A stretch of DNA of 35,895 nucleotides from Paracoccaceae bacterium (GTDB lineage Bacteria; Pseudomonadota; Alphaproteobacteria; Rhodobacterales; Rhodobacteraceae): assembly GCA_014879735.1 (NCBI GenBank), contig JACSRN010000041.1, positions 1 through 35,895 of the forward strand. Direction: 5' to 3'. Of the stretch, positions 16,674 to 24,978 are shown in pieces (the first letter of the stretch is position 1; each line of letters starts with the position of its first letter). The notes under the pieces are model-generated. The model ran no database searches and had not been told where the DNA came from. It was given only the letters and a program-made list of their open reading frames with translations. Made by a program: the position numbers and the translations under genes.

Positions 16674-17234
16674 ATGGCCCGCATGTCCGACGCCGATTCC
16701 GCTTCCGCTTCCGTCTCCGATCCCGAGTCCGATTGCCGCGGCTGCGCCGATCCGGCCGCGGCCTTCGCCGCCCATGACCACCGGCATTGCGCCGGCGACG
16801 TGCTGGCGCGGGCCGAGGCGCTTGTCGCCGCCGGTGGCGTGCGGCTGACGCCGGTGCGGCGCCGCGTGCTTGAAATCCTGCTTGAGGAGCACCGCGCGCT
16901 TGGCGCCTATGACGTGCTGAAACGCCTTGCGGCCGAGGGCTTCGGCAACCAGCCGCCCGTGGCCTATCGCGCGCTGGATTTTCTGGCCGAGAATGGCTTT
17001 GTCCACCGGATCCGGCGACTGAACGCCTTTGCCGCTTGCATGCATCCCGGCGAGGACCACGCGCCGGTCTTCCTGATCTGCCGCAACTGCAATGCGGTGG
17101 CCGAGATGCCGGCCGCGCCGGTACGCGCCGCACTTGGGGCCGCGGCGGCGGATCTTGGCTTTGCCGTCGAGCGCACCACGGTCGAAGCCATGGGCCTGTG
17201 CCCCGCCTGCTGCAAGTCGGAGGCCGCGCCATGA
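16674..17234 (+). CDS. zur: Zinc uptake regulator, Fur family
   Basis: A 186-aa Fur-family repressor that senses zinc. The winged-helix domain (RLTPVRRRVLEILLEEHRAL through NQPPVAYRALDFL) is followed by a dimerisation domain with the metal-binding elements HPGEDHAPVFLIC, CRNCNAVAE and CPACC. The N-terminal 40 residues are Ser/Asp/Ala-rich with an additional Cys-x2-Cys and His-rich stretch (CRGCADP, HDHRHC) that could bind metal. I chose the ATG at 16674 because GAGGA (16665-16669) lies 4 nt before it; the ATG at 16656 lies inside the Zur box. The stop overlaps the znuC ATG by 4 nt. Confidence 0.92.
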   Translation: MARMSDADSASASVSDPESDCRGCADPAAAFAAHDHRHCAGDVLARAEALVAAGGVRLTPVRRRVLEILLEEHRALGAYDVLKRLAAEGFGNQPPVAYRALDFLAENGFVHRIRRLNAFAACMHPGEDHAPVFLICRNCNAVAEMPAAPVRAALGAAAADLGFAVERTTVEAMGLCPACCKSEAAP

Positions 17235-18082
17235 CGCTGATCGAGGCCCGCAACCTGGGCGTCCGCATGGGCGGGGCCCAGGTGTTGCAGGATGTAAGCC
17301 TGGCGATCCGGCCGGGCGAGATTGTCACCATTCTCGGCCCGAACGGATCGGGCAAGTCGACGCTGCTGCGCGCGCTGCTGGGCATCGTGCCGCCTGCCAC
17401 GGGGCAGGTGATCCGGGCACCCGGGCTGCGGATCGGCTATGTGCCGCAGCGGCTGACGATCGACCGGACGATGCCCATCACCCTGCGCCGCTTCCTGTCG
17501 CTTCCTCTCCGCGTCGGTGCCGCCGCCGCCGAGGGCGCGCTGGCCCGGGTGGGGCTGGAGGGGCGGGGGATGCTGCAGATGGCAGCGCTGTCGGGCGGGC
17601 AGATGCAGCGGGCGCTGCTGGCGCGCGCGCTTCTGGCCAGGCCGCAAATCCTGCTGCTGGACGAGCCGACGCAGGGTCTCGACCAGCCGGGCGAGGCGGC
17701 CTTCTACCGGCTGATCGAGGAGGTGCGGGCCGAAACCGGCGCCGCAGTGCTGATGGTCAGCCACGACCTGCATGTGGTGATGGCGGCCAGCGACCGGGTG
17801 ATCTGCCTGAACGGCCATGTCTGCTGCCAGGGCACGCCGCAGGTGGTGTCCACCGCGCCGGAATATCGCGCGCTGTTCGGGCTGGGCACACAGGGGGCGC
17901 TGGCGCTTTACCGCCATACCCACGACCACGCGCATGACGGCGCAGATGGCGCGGCGGCCGATCACCGCGACGACCATGGGCATGGCGACGGGCATCCGCA
18001 TGGTGACGGGCATTCCCACGATCATGGCCATTCCCACCATCACGGGCATCCCCACGACCAGGGGCGCCCGCATCATGCTTGA
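17231..18082 (+). CDS. znuC: Zinc ABC transporter ATPase with a histidine-rich C-terminal tail
   Basis: This is the 283-aa ATP-hydrolysing subunit of the ZnuABC importer. Walker A is GPNGSGKS (36-43), the ABC signature LSGGQ (120-124), Walker B LLLDEP (141-146) and the switch His is in VSHDL. Residues 229-282 form a tail with 20 histidines, many alternating as HxH with Asp and Gly, which probably binds zinc at the cytoplasmic face. His-rich tails are known in some ZnuC proteins but this one is long. The ATG overlaps the zur stop by 4 nt, and the end overlaps znuB by 8 nt, so zur-znuC-znuB is one translationally coupled unit. Confidence 0.95.
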   Translation: MTLIEARNLGVRMGGAQVLQDVSLAIRPGEIVTILGPNGSGKSTLLRALLGIVPPATGQVIRAPGLRIGYVPQRLTIDRTMPITLRRFLSLPLRVGAAAAEGALARVGLEGRGMLQMAALSGGQMQRALLARALLARPQILLLDEPTQGLDQPGEAAFYRLIEEVRAETGAAVLMVSHDLHVVMAASDRVICLNGHVCCQGTPQVVSTAPEYRALFGLGTQGALALYRHTHDHAHDGADGAAADHRDDHGHGDGHPHGDGHSHDHGHSHHHGHPHDQGRPHHA

Positions 18083-18866
18083 CGATTTCCTTCTGCGTGC
18101 CGCACTGGCCGGCGTTGGGCTATCGCTGGCGACCGGCCCGCTGGGGGCCTTCGTGGTCTGGCGGCGGATGGCCTATTTCGGCGATGCGACGGCGCATGCC
18201 GCCATCCTCGGCGTGGCGCTGGCGCTGGCGACCGATCTGCCGGTTGCCGCCGGCACGCTGGTCGTTGCCGCCGCCATGGCGGTGACGGTCGCGGTCCTTG
18301 CGGCGCGCGGCTGGGCGATGGACACGACGCTGGGCGTTCTGGCCCATTCGGCGCTGGCCTTCGGCCTGGTCGCCATCAGCTACTTTCCCGGCGTCCGGAC
18401 CGATCTGTCCGCCTATCTCTTCGGCGACATCCTGGCCGTGGGGCGGGGCGATCTGGCGCTGATCTGGGGCGGGGCCGTCCTGGTGCTGGGCCTGATCGTC
18501 TGGCGCTGGCAGGCGCTGGTCACGGCCACGGTGAACGAGGATCTGGCCTTTGCCTCGGGCATCCGGCCGGACCGAGAGCGCCTGGTGCTGGTGCTGGCGC
18601 TGGCCATCGTGGTGGCGGTGGCGCTGAAGGTGGTGGGGGCGCTGCTGATCTCGGCCCTGCTTATCATCCCGGCGGCCGCGGCGCGCGGGCTGGCGCGCAG
18701 CCCCGAGGGCATGGCGCTGGCGGCGACGGCGGTCGGGGCGGCGGCAAGCCTTCTGGGGCTGCGGCTGGCGCTGTGGCAGGATACGCCGGCCGGTCCCTCG
18801 ATCATCGTCGCGGCGGCGGGTGCCTTTGTCCTGGCCGCGGTTTTTGGCCGTATGCGCCACGGCTGA
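18075..18866 (+). CDS. znuB: Zinc ABC transporter permease
   Basis: A 263-aa membrane permease of the ABC-3 family that forms the zinc channel. About seven or eight hydrophobic helices cover most of the length. RRMAYFGDATAHAAILGVALA (residues about 30-50) is the family's conserved loop, and GALLISALLIIPAAAARGLA is the second typical segment. The start at 18075 lies within the last codons of znuC (8-nt overlap), so translation is coupled. A weak hairpin with a T-run at 18994-19018 may end the transcript. It acts in the inner membrane with ZnuA and ZnuC. Confidence 0.95.
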   Translation: MLDDFLLRAALAGVGLSLATGPLGAFVVWRRMAYFGDATAHAAILGVALALATDLPVAAGTLVVAAAMAVTVAVLAARGWAMDTTLGVLAHSALAFGLVAISYFPGVRTDLSAYLFGDILAVGRGDLALIWGGAVLVLGLIVWRWQALVTATVNEDLAFASGIRPDRERLVLVLALAIVVAVALKVVGALLISALLIIPAAAARGLARSPEGMALAATAVGAAASLLGLRLALWQDTPAGPSIIVAAAGAFVLAAVFGRMRHG

Positions 18867-18993
18867 CAGCCGGCCGGCGGCGGGCTCCGGCGCGCGGCCA
18901 GTGGCAGCGCCGGGCAGCCCCGCCGCCCCGCAAGGCCCGCCCGGCAAGACGCACCAGGATGCCATCTCCGCCGGTGGCGGCCAATCGTGCATG

Positions 18994-19018
18994 CATCGCG
19001 TGCGCGATGTCGCTTTTT
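18994..19018 (+). terminator. Possible terminator of the zur-znuCB unit
   Basis: CATCGC (18994-18999), loop GTGC, GCGATG (19004-19009), then TCGC and five T (19014-19018). The stem is only 6 bp and lies 128 bp after the znuB stop, so this is a moderate candidate. Confidence 0.45.
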
Positions 19019-19101
19019 GACGCCAGATGTCGGGCCGGCTTGCCCGGCAGTGCCGGCGAGTGGCACATATGGGCCAACCCAGACCTCGCGGAGTCGTCGC
19101 C

Positions 19102-21603
19102 ATGAAAACCCATGTCAAAGCGCTTGTCGTCGGCGGCGGTGCCGTCGGCACCGGCATCGCCTATCACCTCGCCAAGGCGGGCTGGGACACGATGCTGGTC
19201 GAACGCGACGAGTTGACCTCGGGCTCGACCTGGCATGCGGCCGGGCTGCTGCCGCTGTTCAACATGTCCTATGCAACGACGCATATCCACAAATATTCCG
19301 TCGATTTCTACAAGGGGCTTGAGGCCGAGACCGGGCTGAATGCCGGCTTCGCGGTGGTGGGCAACCTGCGCATGGCGCAGACCCAGGACCGGATGGACGA
19401 ATACATGCTGTATTCCTCGGTCGCGGAAACCGCCGGCGTCTATCATGAGTTCCTGACACCGGCCCAGATCGGCGAACGCTGGCCGCTGGTGCGCACCGAC
19501 GATCTGAAGGGGGCGCTGTTCCACCCGCAGGACGGCTATATCAACCCCGCCGATGTGACCCAGGCCATGGCCAAGGGCGCGCGCCAGCTGGGTGCGCATA
19601 TCGAGCGCAAGGTGCAGGTCGACGGCTATTTCTGGACCGGCGACGAATGGATCGTCTCCTGCACCCGGATGGAGGACAAGGGCGGCAGGCTGGTGCCCTC
19701 GGCGGAAAAATTCGAGATCCGGGCCGAGCATGTGGTCACGGCCACCGGCAATCATGCGCAGCGCACCGCCCGCCTGCTGGGCATCAAGATCCCGGCGATC
19801 CCGGTCGAACACCAATATATCGTGACCGAACCGGACCCGGCGCTGGTGGCCTGGCGCCGGGCGGGGAACCCCGAACACCCCGTCCTGCGCGATGCAGATG
19901 CCAAATGGTATGTGCGCGAGGAACGCGGCGGCTGGATCCTCGGCCCCTATGAACAGGGCGCCCCGGCGCGCTTTGCCTATGCGGTGCCCGACAGCTTTCG
20001 CGCGGATCTGTTCCCGCTCGACCTGGAGCGGATCGAGACGGAATACCTGTCGATGATCCACCGTATCCCGTCGTCGGAAATCGCCGGGCTGAAGGACGAT
20101 TTCAACGGGCCGATCTGCTATACCCCCGATGGCAACCCGCTGGTCGGCCCGGCGCCAGGCCTGCGCAACATGTGGCTGGCAGAGGGGTTCAGCTTCGGTA
20201 TCACCGCCGCCGGCGGAACGGGCCATTACCTCGCCCAGTTGATGACCCAGGGCGAGGCAGAGATCGACATGGCCAGCCTTGACCCGCGGCGCTACGGTGC
20301 CTGGGTGACGACGGAATATGCCGTCCGCAAGAACGAGGAATGCTATTCCCACGTCTTCATCCTGCACCATCCCGACGAAGAGCGCGAAGCCTGCCGCCCG
20401 CTGCGCACGGCACCGGCCTATGATCGCCAGATCGCCCTTGGCGCGCAGATGGGGCAGGTCAACGGCTGGGAACGGCCGAACTACTACGGCCCGGTCGATG
20501 CCCCGGCCGATTTCGATCACAACAGCCGCAGCTTCCGCCGCGGCGCATGGTGGGGCTATGCCGAGGCCGAGGCGAAGGCCCTGCGCGAAACCTGCGGGAT
20601 CATCGACGCCAGCGCCTTCACCAAGCACCTGGTCCGCGGTCCCGGCGCGACGGCCTTCCTCGACCATTTCACCTGCAACAAGCTGCCCAATGTCGGCCGC
20701 ATCAACCTGACCTATGCGTTGACCGATGCTGGCACCACCCGCACCGAATATACCATCGTGCGGCTGGCCGAGGCGGAATACTACATCATCTCGGCCGGGG
20801 CCTGGACGGCCTATGACCATGACTTCCTGAAAAAATCTGCCGAGGATTTCATGGCGGCGGGCGGTGCTGGCGTCGAGATCCACGACGTTACCACGCAATG
20901 GGGCGTCTATGCGCTGGCCGGCCCGACCGCGCGGGCGATCCTGCGGGAGATCGTCGGCGATGCCGATCCCGACACGGTGCTGTCGAACAAGCGCTTTCCC
21001 TGGCTGTCGATGCGCAACATCGAGCTTGGCATGTGTCCGGTCCGCGCGATCCGCGTCGCCTATACCGGCGAACTGGGCTGGGAACTGCATTACCCGGTGG
21101 AATTCGGCCGCTATCTTTGGGATCTGCTGATGAAGGCGGGGGAGCGGCACGGGCTGAAGCCGGTGGGCGCGCGGGCGCAGAACTGGCTGCGGCAGGAAAA
21201 GAGCTATCGCGCCTTTGGCACCGAGCTTGGCCGCGACGCGACGCCACTGGAGGCGGGCCTCGACAGGTTCGTCGACCTGGCCAAGGATTTCCGCGGCAAG
21301 CAGGCGATGCTGGACACCGGCATCCGCTCGAAATGCGTGACGCTGCTGATCGATGGCCCGGCCGACACCGACCCCTGGGGCAAGGAGGCGCTGCTGCTGA
21401 ACGGCGAAAAGATCGGTCGCCTGACCTCGGGTGGCTGGTCGGTGGTTTTCGGCAAGCAGATCGGCATGGGCTATGTCCGCCCGGATCTGGCGGCGGTGGG
21501 CACGAAGCTGAAGGTGAAAATCCTGCTGAAGGAATGGGATGCCGTGGTGGTGGAAGACAGCCCCTACGATCCTTCGAACGCCCGGATCCGCGTCGACGGC
21601 TGA
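19102..21603 (+). CDS. FAD-dependent dimethylglycine/sarcosine dehydrogenase-type enzyme with aminomethyltransferase domain
   Basis: An 833-aa two-domain enzyme likely to demethylate a methylated amine such as dimethylglycine or sarcosine and pass the one-carbon unit to tetrahydrofolate. The N-terminal part is a DAO-type flavoprotein: VVGGGAVGTGIAYHL (8-22) binds FAD, and His45 in GSTWHAAGLL corresponds to the histidine that carries covalent FAD in mammalian DMGDH. From about residue 440 it is a GcvT-like folate-binding domain (ALAGPTARAIL, RVAYTGELGWELHYP, and a C-terminal barrel with KIGRLTSGGWS). GGAG lies 9 nt before the ATG; the ORF is open 25 codons further but without a good start. It stands alone, convergent with a DeoR gene 3 bp away. 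The exact substrate is not decidable here. Confidence 0.9.
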   Translation: MKTHVKALVVGGGAVGTGIAYHLAKAGWDTMLVERDELTSGSTWHAAGLLPLFNMSYATTHIHKYSVDFYKGLEAETGLNAGFAVVGNLRMAQTQDRMDEYMLYSSVAETAGVYHEFLTPAQIGERWPLVRTDDLKGALFHPQDGYINPADVTQAMAKGARQLGAHIERKVQVDGYFWTGDEWIVSCTRMEDKGGRLVPSAEKFEIRAEHVVTATGNHAQRTARLLGIKIPAIPVEHQYIVTEPDPALVAWRRAGNPEHPVLRDADAKWYVREERGGWILGPYEQGAPARFAYAVPDSFRADLFPLDLERIETEYLSMIHRIPSSEIAGLKDDFNGPICYTPDGNPLVGPAPGLRNMWLAEGFSFGITAAGGTGHYLAQLMTQGEAEIDMASLDPRRYGAWVTTEYAVRKNEECYSHVFILHHPDEEREACRPLRTAPAYDRQIALGAQMGQVNGWERPNYYGPVDAPADFDHNSRSFRRGAWWGYAEAEAKALRETCGIIDASAFTKHLVRGPGATAFLDHFTCNKLPNVGRINLTYALTDAGTTRTEYTIVRLAEAEYYIISAGAWTAYDHDFLKKSAEDFMAAGGAGVEIHDVTTQWGVYALAGPTARAILREIVGDADPDTVLSNKRFPWLSMRNIELGMCPVRAIRVAYTGELGWELHYPVEFGRYLWDLLMKAGERHGLKPVGARAQNWLRQEKSYRAFGTELGRDATPLEAGLDRFVDLAKDFRGKQAMLDTGIRSKCVTLLIDGPADTDPWGKEALLLNGEKIGRLTSGGWSVVFGKQIGMGYVRPDLAAVGTKLKVKILLKEWDAVVVEDSPYDPSNARIRVDG

Positions 21604-21606
21604 AGG

Positions 21607-22362
21607 TCACGCCTGCAGATGGGCAACGCCGTGGGGCAGCCAGTCCGGCCGCCCCACGGTGGTGATCAGCATCGTCAGCCGGTCCAGCGGCGCGATGGTC
21701 CAGGGGCTGACCGTGCCAAGCTTGTCGGGCGTGGCCAGCACGGCCACCTCGGCGGAAACATCCAGCATGGCCGCTTTCAGCGCCGCCTCCTCGGCATCGC
21801 CGGTGGTCAGGCCCGGATCGGGATGCACGCCGGTCACGCCCAGCAGGCAGAGATCGGCGCGCAGCCGCAGGAAACCCGCCATCGCGAGCGGCCCGGCCGC
21901 AACCATCGAATGCCGGAACAGCCGCCCGCCGATCAGCACCACCTCGACGGCGGTCAGCGGCTCCATTGCTGCGGCCAGCGCCGGGCTGTGGGTCACAAGG
22001 GTAAAGCGCAGGCCGGCGGGCAGAACCTGCGGCAGCGCCTGATGCGTGGTGCCGCCATCGACGATCACCACCTGCCCCGGCCGGATCAGCCCGGCCGCGG
22101 CGCGGGCCAGCGCCAGCTTTGCTTCGGGATGCATCGCGGTACGGGCGAGAAAGGGCCGGTCGGTGGGCGAGGCCGGCAGCGCCCCACCATGCACCCGGAT
22201 CAACCGCCCCTCGCCGGCAAGCTGGCGCAGGTCGCGGCGGATCGTGTCTTCCGAAATGCCAAGTTCGGCTGCCAGATCCGTGGCGATCAGCCGGCCGTCG
22301 CGGGCCAGCCGGTCCAGCAGAAATACCTTTCGATCTTCGGTCAGCATTGCACGAACCTGCAT
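21607..22362 (-). CDS. DeoR-family transcriptional regulator
   Basis: A 251-aa regulator of carbohydrate or nucleoside metabolism type. Residues 10-62 are the DeoR winged helix, with the signature ELGISEDTIRRDLRQLAGEGRLIRVHGGAL. The rest is the sugar-phosphate sensor domain, with IVDGGTTHQAL (effector site), LIGGRLFRHSMVAAG and LGVTGVHPDPGLTT. The start is either 22362 or the Met at 22347. It is divergent from a DUF4406-like gene, and the 74-bp gap plus the first codons carry helically phased TGCAYGA repeats that are probably operators. It is convergent with the dehydrogenase gene (3 bp apart), so operon membership there is excluded. Confidence 0.92.
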   Translation of the reverse strand: MQVRAMLTEDRKVFLLDRLARDGRLIATDLAAELGISEDTIRRDLRQLAGEGRLIRVHGGALPASPTDRPFLARTAMHPEAKLALARAAAGLIRPGQVVIVDGGTTHQALPQVLPAGLRFTLVTHSPALAAAMEPLTAVEVVLIGGRLFRHSMVAAGPLAMAGFLRLRADLCLLGVTGVHPDPGLTTGDAEEAALKAAMLDVSAEVAVLATPDKLGTVSPWTIAPLDRLTMLITTVGRPDWLPHGVAHLQA

Positions 22363-22423
22363 GATATCTGCACGATATTGCGCGAATCATCCGGGTATGC
22401 AAGTTATACCGTGCAGTATCGTG
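22348..22423. promoter_or_regulatory. Phased TGCAYGA repeats in the DeoR/DUF4406 divergent promoter
   Basis: TGCACGA (22348-22354), TGCATGA (22358-22364) and TGCACGA (22369-22375) recur at 10- and 11-bp steps, one helical turn. An inverse copy, TATCGTG (22417-22423), matches CACGATA (22371-22377) as an inverted repeat with 39 bp between. DeoR proteins often bind several such boxes and loop DNA. The first two boxes overlap the start of the DeoR coding region. Confidence 0.6.
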
Positions 22424-22436
22424 AAGGAACTTGCAG

Positions 22437-22811
22437 ATGACCAAACCGATGATGATCCTGATCGCCGGCCCCTATCGCTCGGGCACCGGCGATGATCCGG
22501 CGAAGATGGCGGAAAACCTAAGCCGGCTGGAGGCGGCGGCCTGGCCGATCTTCGAGAAGGGCCATGTGCCGATGATCGGCGAATGGGCGGCGCTGCCGGT
22601 CCTGCGTGGGGCAGGGGGCGGCGCGCCGGGAAGCGCCGCCTATGACCGGGTGATGCATCCGACTGCGCATCGGCTTCTTGCAAAATGCGATGGCGTTCTG
22701 CGGTTGCCCGGTGCATCGGCCGGGGCCGACAATGACGTGCGGATCGCCCGGGACCACGGCCTGCCGGTCTGGCATGCCCTGGCCGAGATCCCGGCCGCCG
22801 GCCCGGACTGA
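22437..22811 (+). CDS. DUF4406-like small protein (nucleoside deoxyribosyltransferase fold), function unknown
   Basis: A 124-aa cytoplasmic protein. MILIAGPYRSG (residues 6-16) and the C-terminal CDGVLRLPGASAGADNDVRIA (84-104) followed by LPVW resemble DUF4406 and the nucleoside 2-deoxyribosyltransferase superfamily, in which the first motif binds the sugar-phosphate and the second carries acidic catalytic residues. The usual catalytic Glu of this motif is Asp here, so enzymatic activity is uncertain. AAGGA lies 8 nt before the ATG. It is divergent from the DeoR gene with a shared operator region, so the regulator probably controls it, perhaps in nucleotide salvage. It ends 3 bp from a convergent lysozyme gene. 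Confidence 0.75.
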   Translation: MTKPMMILIAGPYRSGTGDDPAKMAENLSRLEAAAWPIFEKGHVPMIGEWAALPVLRGAGGGAPGSAAYDRVMHPTAHRLLAKCDGVLRLPGASAGADNDVRIARDHGLPVWHALAEIPAAGPD

Positions 22812-22814
22812 GGC

Positions 22815-23624
22815 TCAGCCGCCACGCGCTGCGCGCCAGGCCTGCCATTCGGCGGCCGATCCACCGAACACATTGATGTCGACCTTGCCCTGCACGCCCG
22901 GGACCAGCCCGGTCGAGGTATATTGCCAGAAGGTCCAGGGGTGGCCATCGTACAGGTCCTTGGGGTGTTTCGCCACGGCGCGCAGCCAGAAATCCGCGCC
23001 GGCGACCCGCCACATCTCGTTGTCCTCGAAGAAGTCGATCGAGGTGTAGAGGATCGGCCGCACACCATAGTGCCGGGTCAGCGCCGCGATGAAGACCTTG
23101 GCCTCGGCGCGGATTGTCGCGCCGTCGCGGCGGATGGTGCAGGTGGGCGAGAAGGGCGTCCATTCCATGTCGAGGACGGGCGGCAGCATCCCGCGCGTGC
23201 GGGGGACATGGCGGATGTACCATTCGGCCTGTTCCGATGCCGGACGGCAATGGTAGTAGAAGTGATAGGCCCCGCGCGCGATCCCGGCGCGGCCGGCGCC
23301 GCGCCAATGCGTCTTGAACATCTCGTCCACGCGGTCGCCGCCCTCGGTTGCCTTGATGAAGGCGAAGTTCACCCCATTGGCGCGGGCCGCGGCCCAGTCG
23401 ATCTCGGACTGGAAGCGGGCGACGTCGATGCCATGGACGGGATAGGCGCGGGGCGGCTTGCCACCCCAGGCGTCGACCGGATCGGCATCCGCGAAATTGG
23501 GCGAAACCACCTCACCCGCGGCAACGGCGGCGGCGGGACGGGCATCGACGCGGCCGCGGGGGGCAGAGCCGCCGCAGGCGGCCAGCGTCAGACAGCAAAA
23601 CGAGAGCAGAAGGGCGCGCATCAT
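22815..23624 (-). CDS. GH25-family lysozyme-like lipoprotein
   Basis: A 269-aa peptidoglycan muramidase-type protein. The N-terminus (MMRALLLSFCCLTLAAC) is a signal peptide with lipobox LAAC, Cys17, so the protein is anchored in the membrane. The GH25 barrel starts at PVHGIDVARFQ with catalytic-site Asp67, and the DxE motif is Asp152 and Glu154 in VLDMEW. YHFYYHC and FWQYTSTG are further GH25 marks. Starts at 23624 and 23621 are equally possible, and neither has a clear ribosome site. The ORF is open to 23732, but the lipoprotein signal decides the start. It may act on the cell's own wall; no prophage or secretion genes are near. Confidence 0.9.
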   Translation of the reverse strand: MMRALLLSFCCLTLAACGGSAPRGRVDARPAAAVAAGEVVSPNFADADPVDAWGGKPPRAYPVHGIDVARFQSEIDWAAARANGVNFAFIKATEGGDRVDEMFKTHWRGAGRAGIARGAYHFYYHCRPASEQAEWYIRHVPRTRGMLPPVLDMEWTPFSPTCTIRRDGATIRAEAKVFIAALTRHYGVRPILYTSIDFFEDNEMWRVAGADFWLRAVAKHPKDLYDGHPWTFWQYTSTGLVPGVQGKVDINVFGGSAAEWQAWRAARGG

Positions 23625-23902
23625 GATGGCCGCATGCTGGCCGATCCCGTGGGTCCTGTCATCCGTCTTCTCGGTGCCGCTTGCAGGGGACGCGGCGAAA
23701 TTGTCACGCCCGCCGGTCCAGGGGCCGCGCATGGCTGCACGCCCCCGCCCGTGCCCTCGCCCGCGCCTTCGTCCGCGCCTTGGCCGGCTGCGGATGCCGA
23801 GATCCCGCGCGCGATGACCGGCCGCAAGGGGAGGGATCCGGGCGCGCCGGGTGCATTGTCCGCCATCACCGGAGGCGTCGGGTCTGAAAGCAGCGCCGTC
23901 AC
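23621..23902 (-). CDS. Doubtful 93-aa ORF overlapping both neighbours
   Basis: A GTG-initiated frame whose start overlaps the stop of the upstream flavoenzyme gene by 4 nt (GTGA) and whose stop overlaps the ATG of the lysozyme gene by 4 nt (ATGA). Such overlaps are typical of real, coupled genes. Against it, the product is Ala/Gly/Pro-rich without any family I recognise, and the third-codon-position GC is high only in about the first 57 codons and drops after that. It may be a remnant or spurious. It fills the 274-bp gap between the flanking genes, in which I see nothing else. Confidence 0.25.
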   Translation of the reverse strand: MTALLSDPTPPVMADNAPGAPGSLPLRPVIARGISASAAGQGADEGAGEGTGGGVQPCAAPGPAGVTISPRPLQAAPRRRMTGPTGSASMRPS

Positions 23903-24978
23903 CCGAATCGGGCCGGTGACAGCGCGGCGACCGCGCGGGGTGTCAGTTCGGGTGGACGCCCGGCAATCAGATCGGCCGCCAGCCGGCTGGCGCCGGCCGA
24001 GCTTTGAAAGCCATAGCCGCCCTGGCCCGCCAGCCAGAAGAAGGCCGGCTCATGCGGATCCGGGCCGATGACCAGAACCCGGTCCGGCGCGAAGGTGCGC
24101 AGGCCCGCCCAGTTGGCGATCAGCCGCGTGACGGGGGCGGTGACGAAACCCTCGTAGCGGGCAAGGCCCTCGGCCAGCACCATGTCGTCGGCCCAGGCAT
24201 CATGGGGGGCATCGACCGGGTCTTCCTCGGCCGGAGAGACGATCAGCGCGCCGGCGTCGGGTTTCATGTACCAGTCCTCGCCCGGGCCGAACAGCATGGG
24301 CCAGCGCGACACCTCCATCCCTGCGGGTGCGGGAATACGCGCCATCGACCTGCGCAGGGGCGTGAAATGCAGCGGCCGGACCCCGGCAAGTGCCGCCACC
24401 TGATCGACCCAGGCGCCTGCCGCATTGACGATCATCCGCGCCTCGGCCTCGCCCGCGCCATGGGTCACGCGCCAGCCCGTGGCGGTACGGGCGATGGCGG
24501 TCACGCGGGCGCGGGTCAGGATCTCGGCGCCATGGCCGCGGGCTTCGCGGGCGAAATGCTGGATCAGAAGGTCGGTGTCGATGTCCTGGGCATGGCCGGC
24601 ATAGGCCGCCAGGCGCAAGACGTCACGGTTCAGGATCGGCACCATTTCCAGCGCCTGGGCCACCGGGATCGGGTCGAACTCCATGGCCACGACATCATGG
24701 TCGAAGGCGGCCTTCTGATCGTCGCGGGCGACCAGCATCAGGCCGCGCGGGGCCAGAAGGTCGGGGATCTGGCGGAAATATGGCCCGGAGGCCAGGGAAA
24801 GCTCGACCACCGGCGCGGCGCCATAGCGCGGTTCGTAAAGCGCCGCCGACCGGCCAGAGGCATGATGCGCCAGCGCGTCTTCGGCTTCGAGCAGCAGGAC
24901 CCGGCCCAGGGGCGCCAGCCGCGCCGCCGCGGAAACTCCGGCAATTCCGCCGCCGATGATGAGGAAATCGTGGACCAT
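23899..24978 (-). CDS. FAD-dependent D-amino-acid oxidase-type oxidoreductase
   Basis: A 359-aa flavoenzyme of the DAO superfamily (glycine/D-amino acid oxidase or dehydrogenase type). FLIIGGGIAGVSAAARLA (5-22) is the FAD-binding Rossmann motif, followed by the acidic end of the second strand (LLLEAED). HASGRSAALYEPRYG contacts the flavin, and FFWLAGQGGYGFQSSAG near the C-terminus is the second conserved FAD segment. No covalent-FAD motif is visible. A good AGGAG site lies 6 nt before the ATG. Substrate is unknown. The gene is separated from the lysozyme gene by 274 bp and from the upstream transporter terminator by about 80 bp. Confidence 0.88.
   Translation of the reverse strand: MVHDFLIIGGGIAGVSAAARLAPLGRVLLLEAEDALAHHASGRSAALYEPRYGAAPVVELSLASGPYFRQIPDLLAPRGLMLVARDDQKAAFDHDVVAMEFDPIPVAQALEMVPILNRDVLRLAAYAGHAQDIDTDLLIQHFAREARGHGAEILTRARVTAIARTATGWRVTHGAGEAEARMIVNAAGAWVDQVAALAGVRPLHFTPLRRSMARIPAPAGMEVSRWPMLFGPGEDWYMKPDAGALIVSPAEEDPVDAPHDAWADDMVLAEGLARYEGFVTAPVTRLIANWAGLRTFAPDRVLVIGPDPHEPAFFWLAGQGGYGFQSSAGASRLAADLIAGRPPELTPRAVAALSPARFG

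Noticed and set aside
17990-18070. Short tandem-like DNA repeats resembling a CRISPR or minisatellite
   Set aside because: They are in frame and encode the His/Asp/Gly tail of ZnuC; units are irregular.
18802-21150. 782-aa open frame opposite the dimethylglycine dehydrogenase-type gene
   Set aside because: Antisense shadow; the plus-strand protein has all its family motifs.
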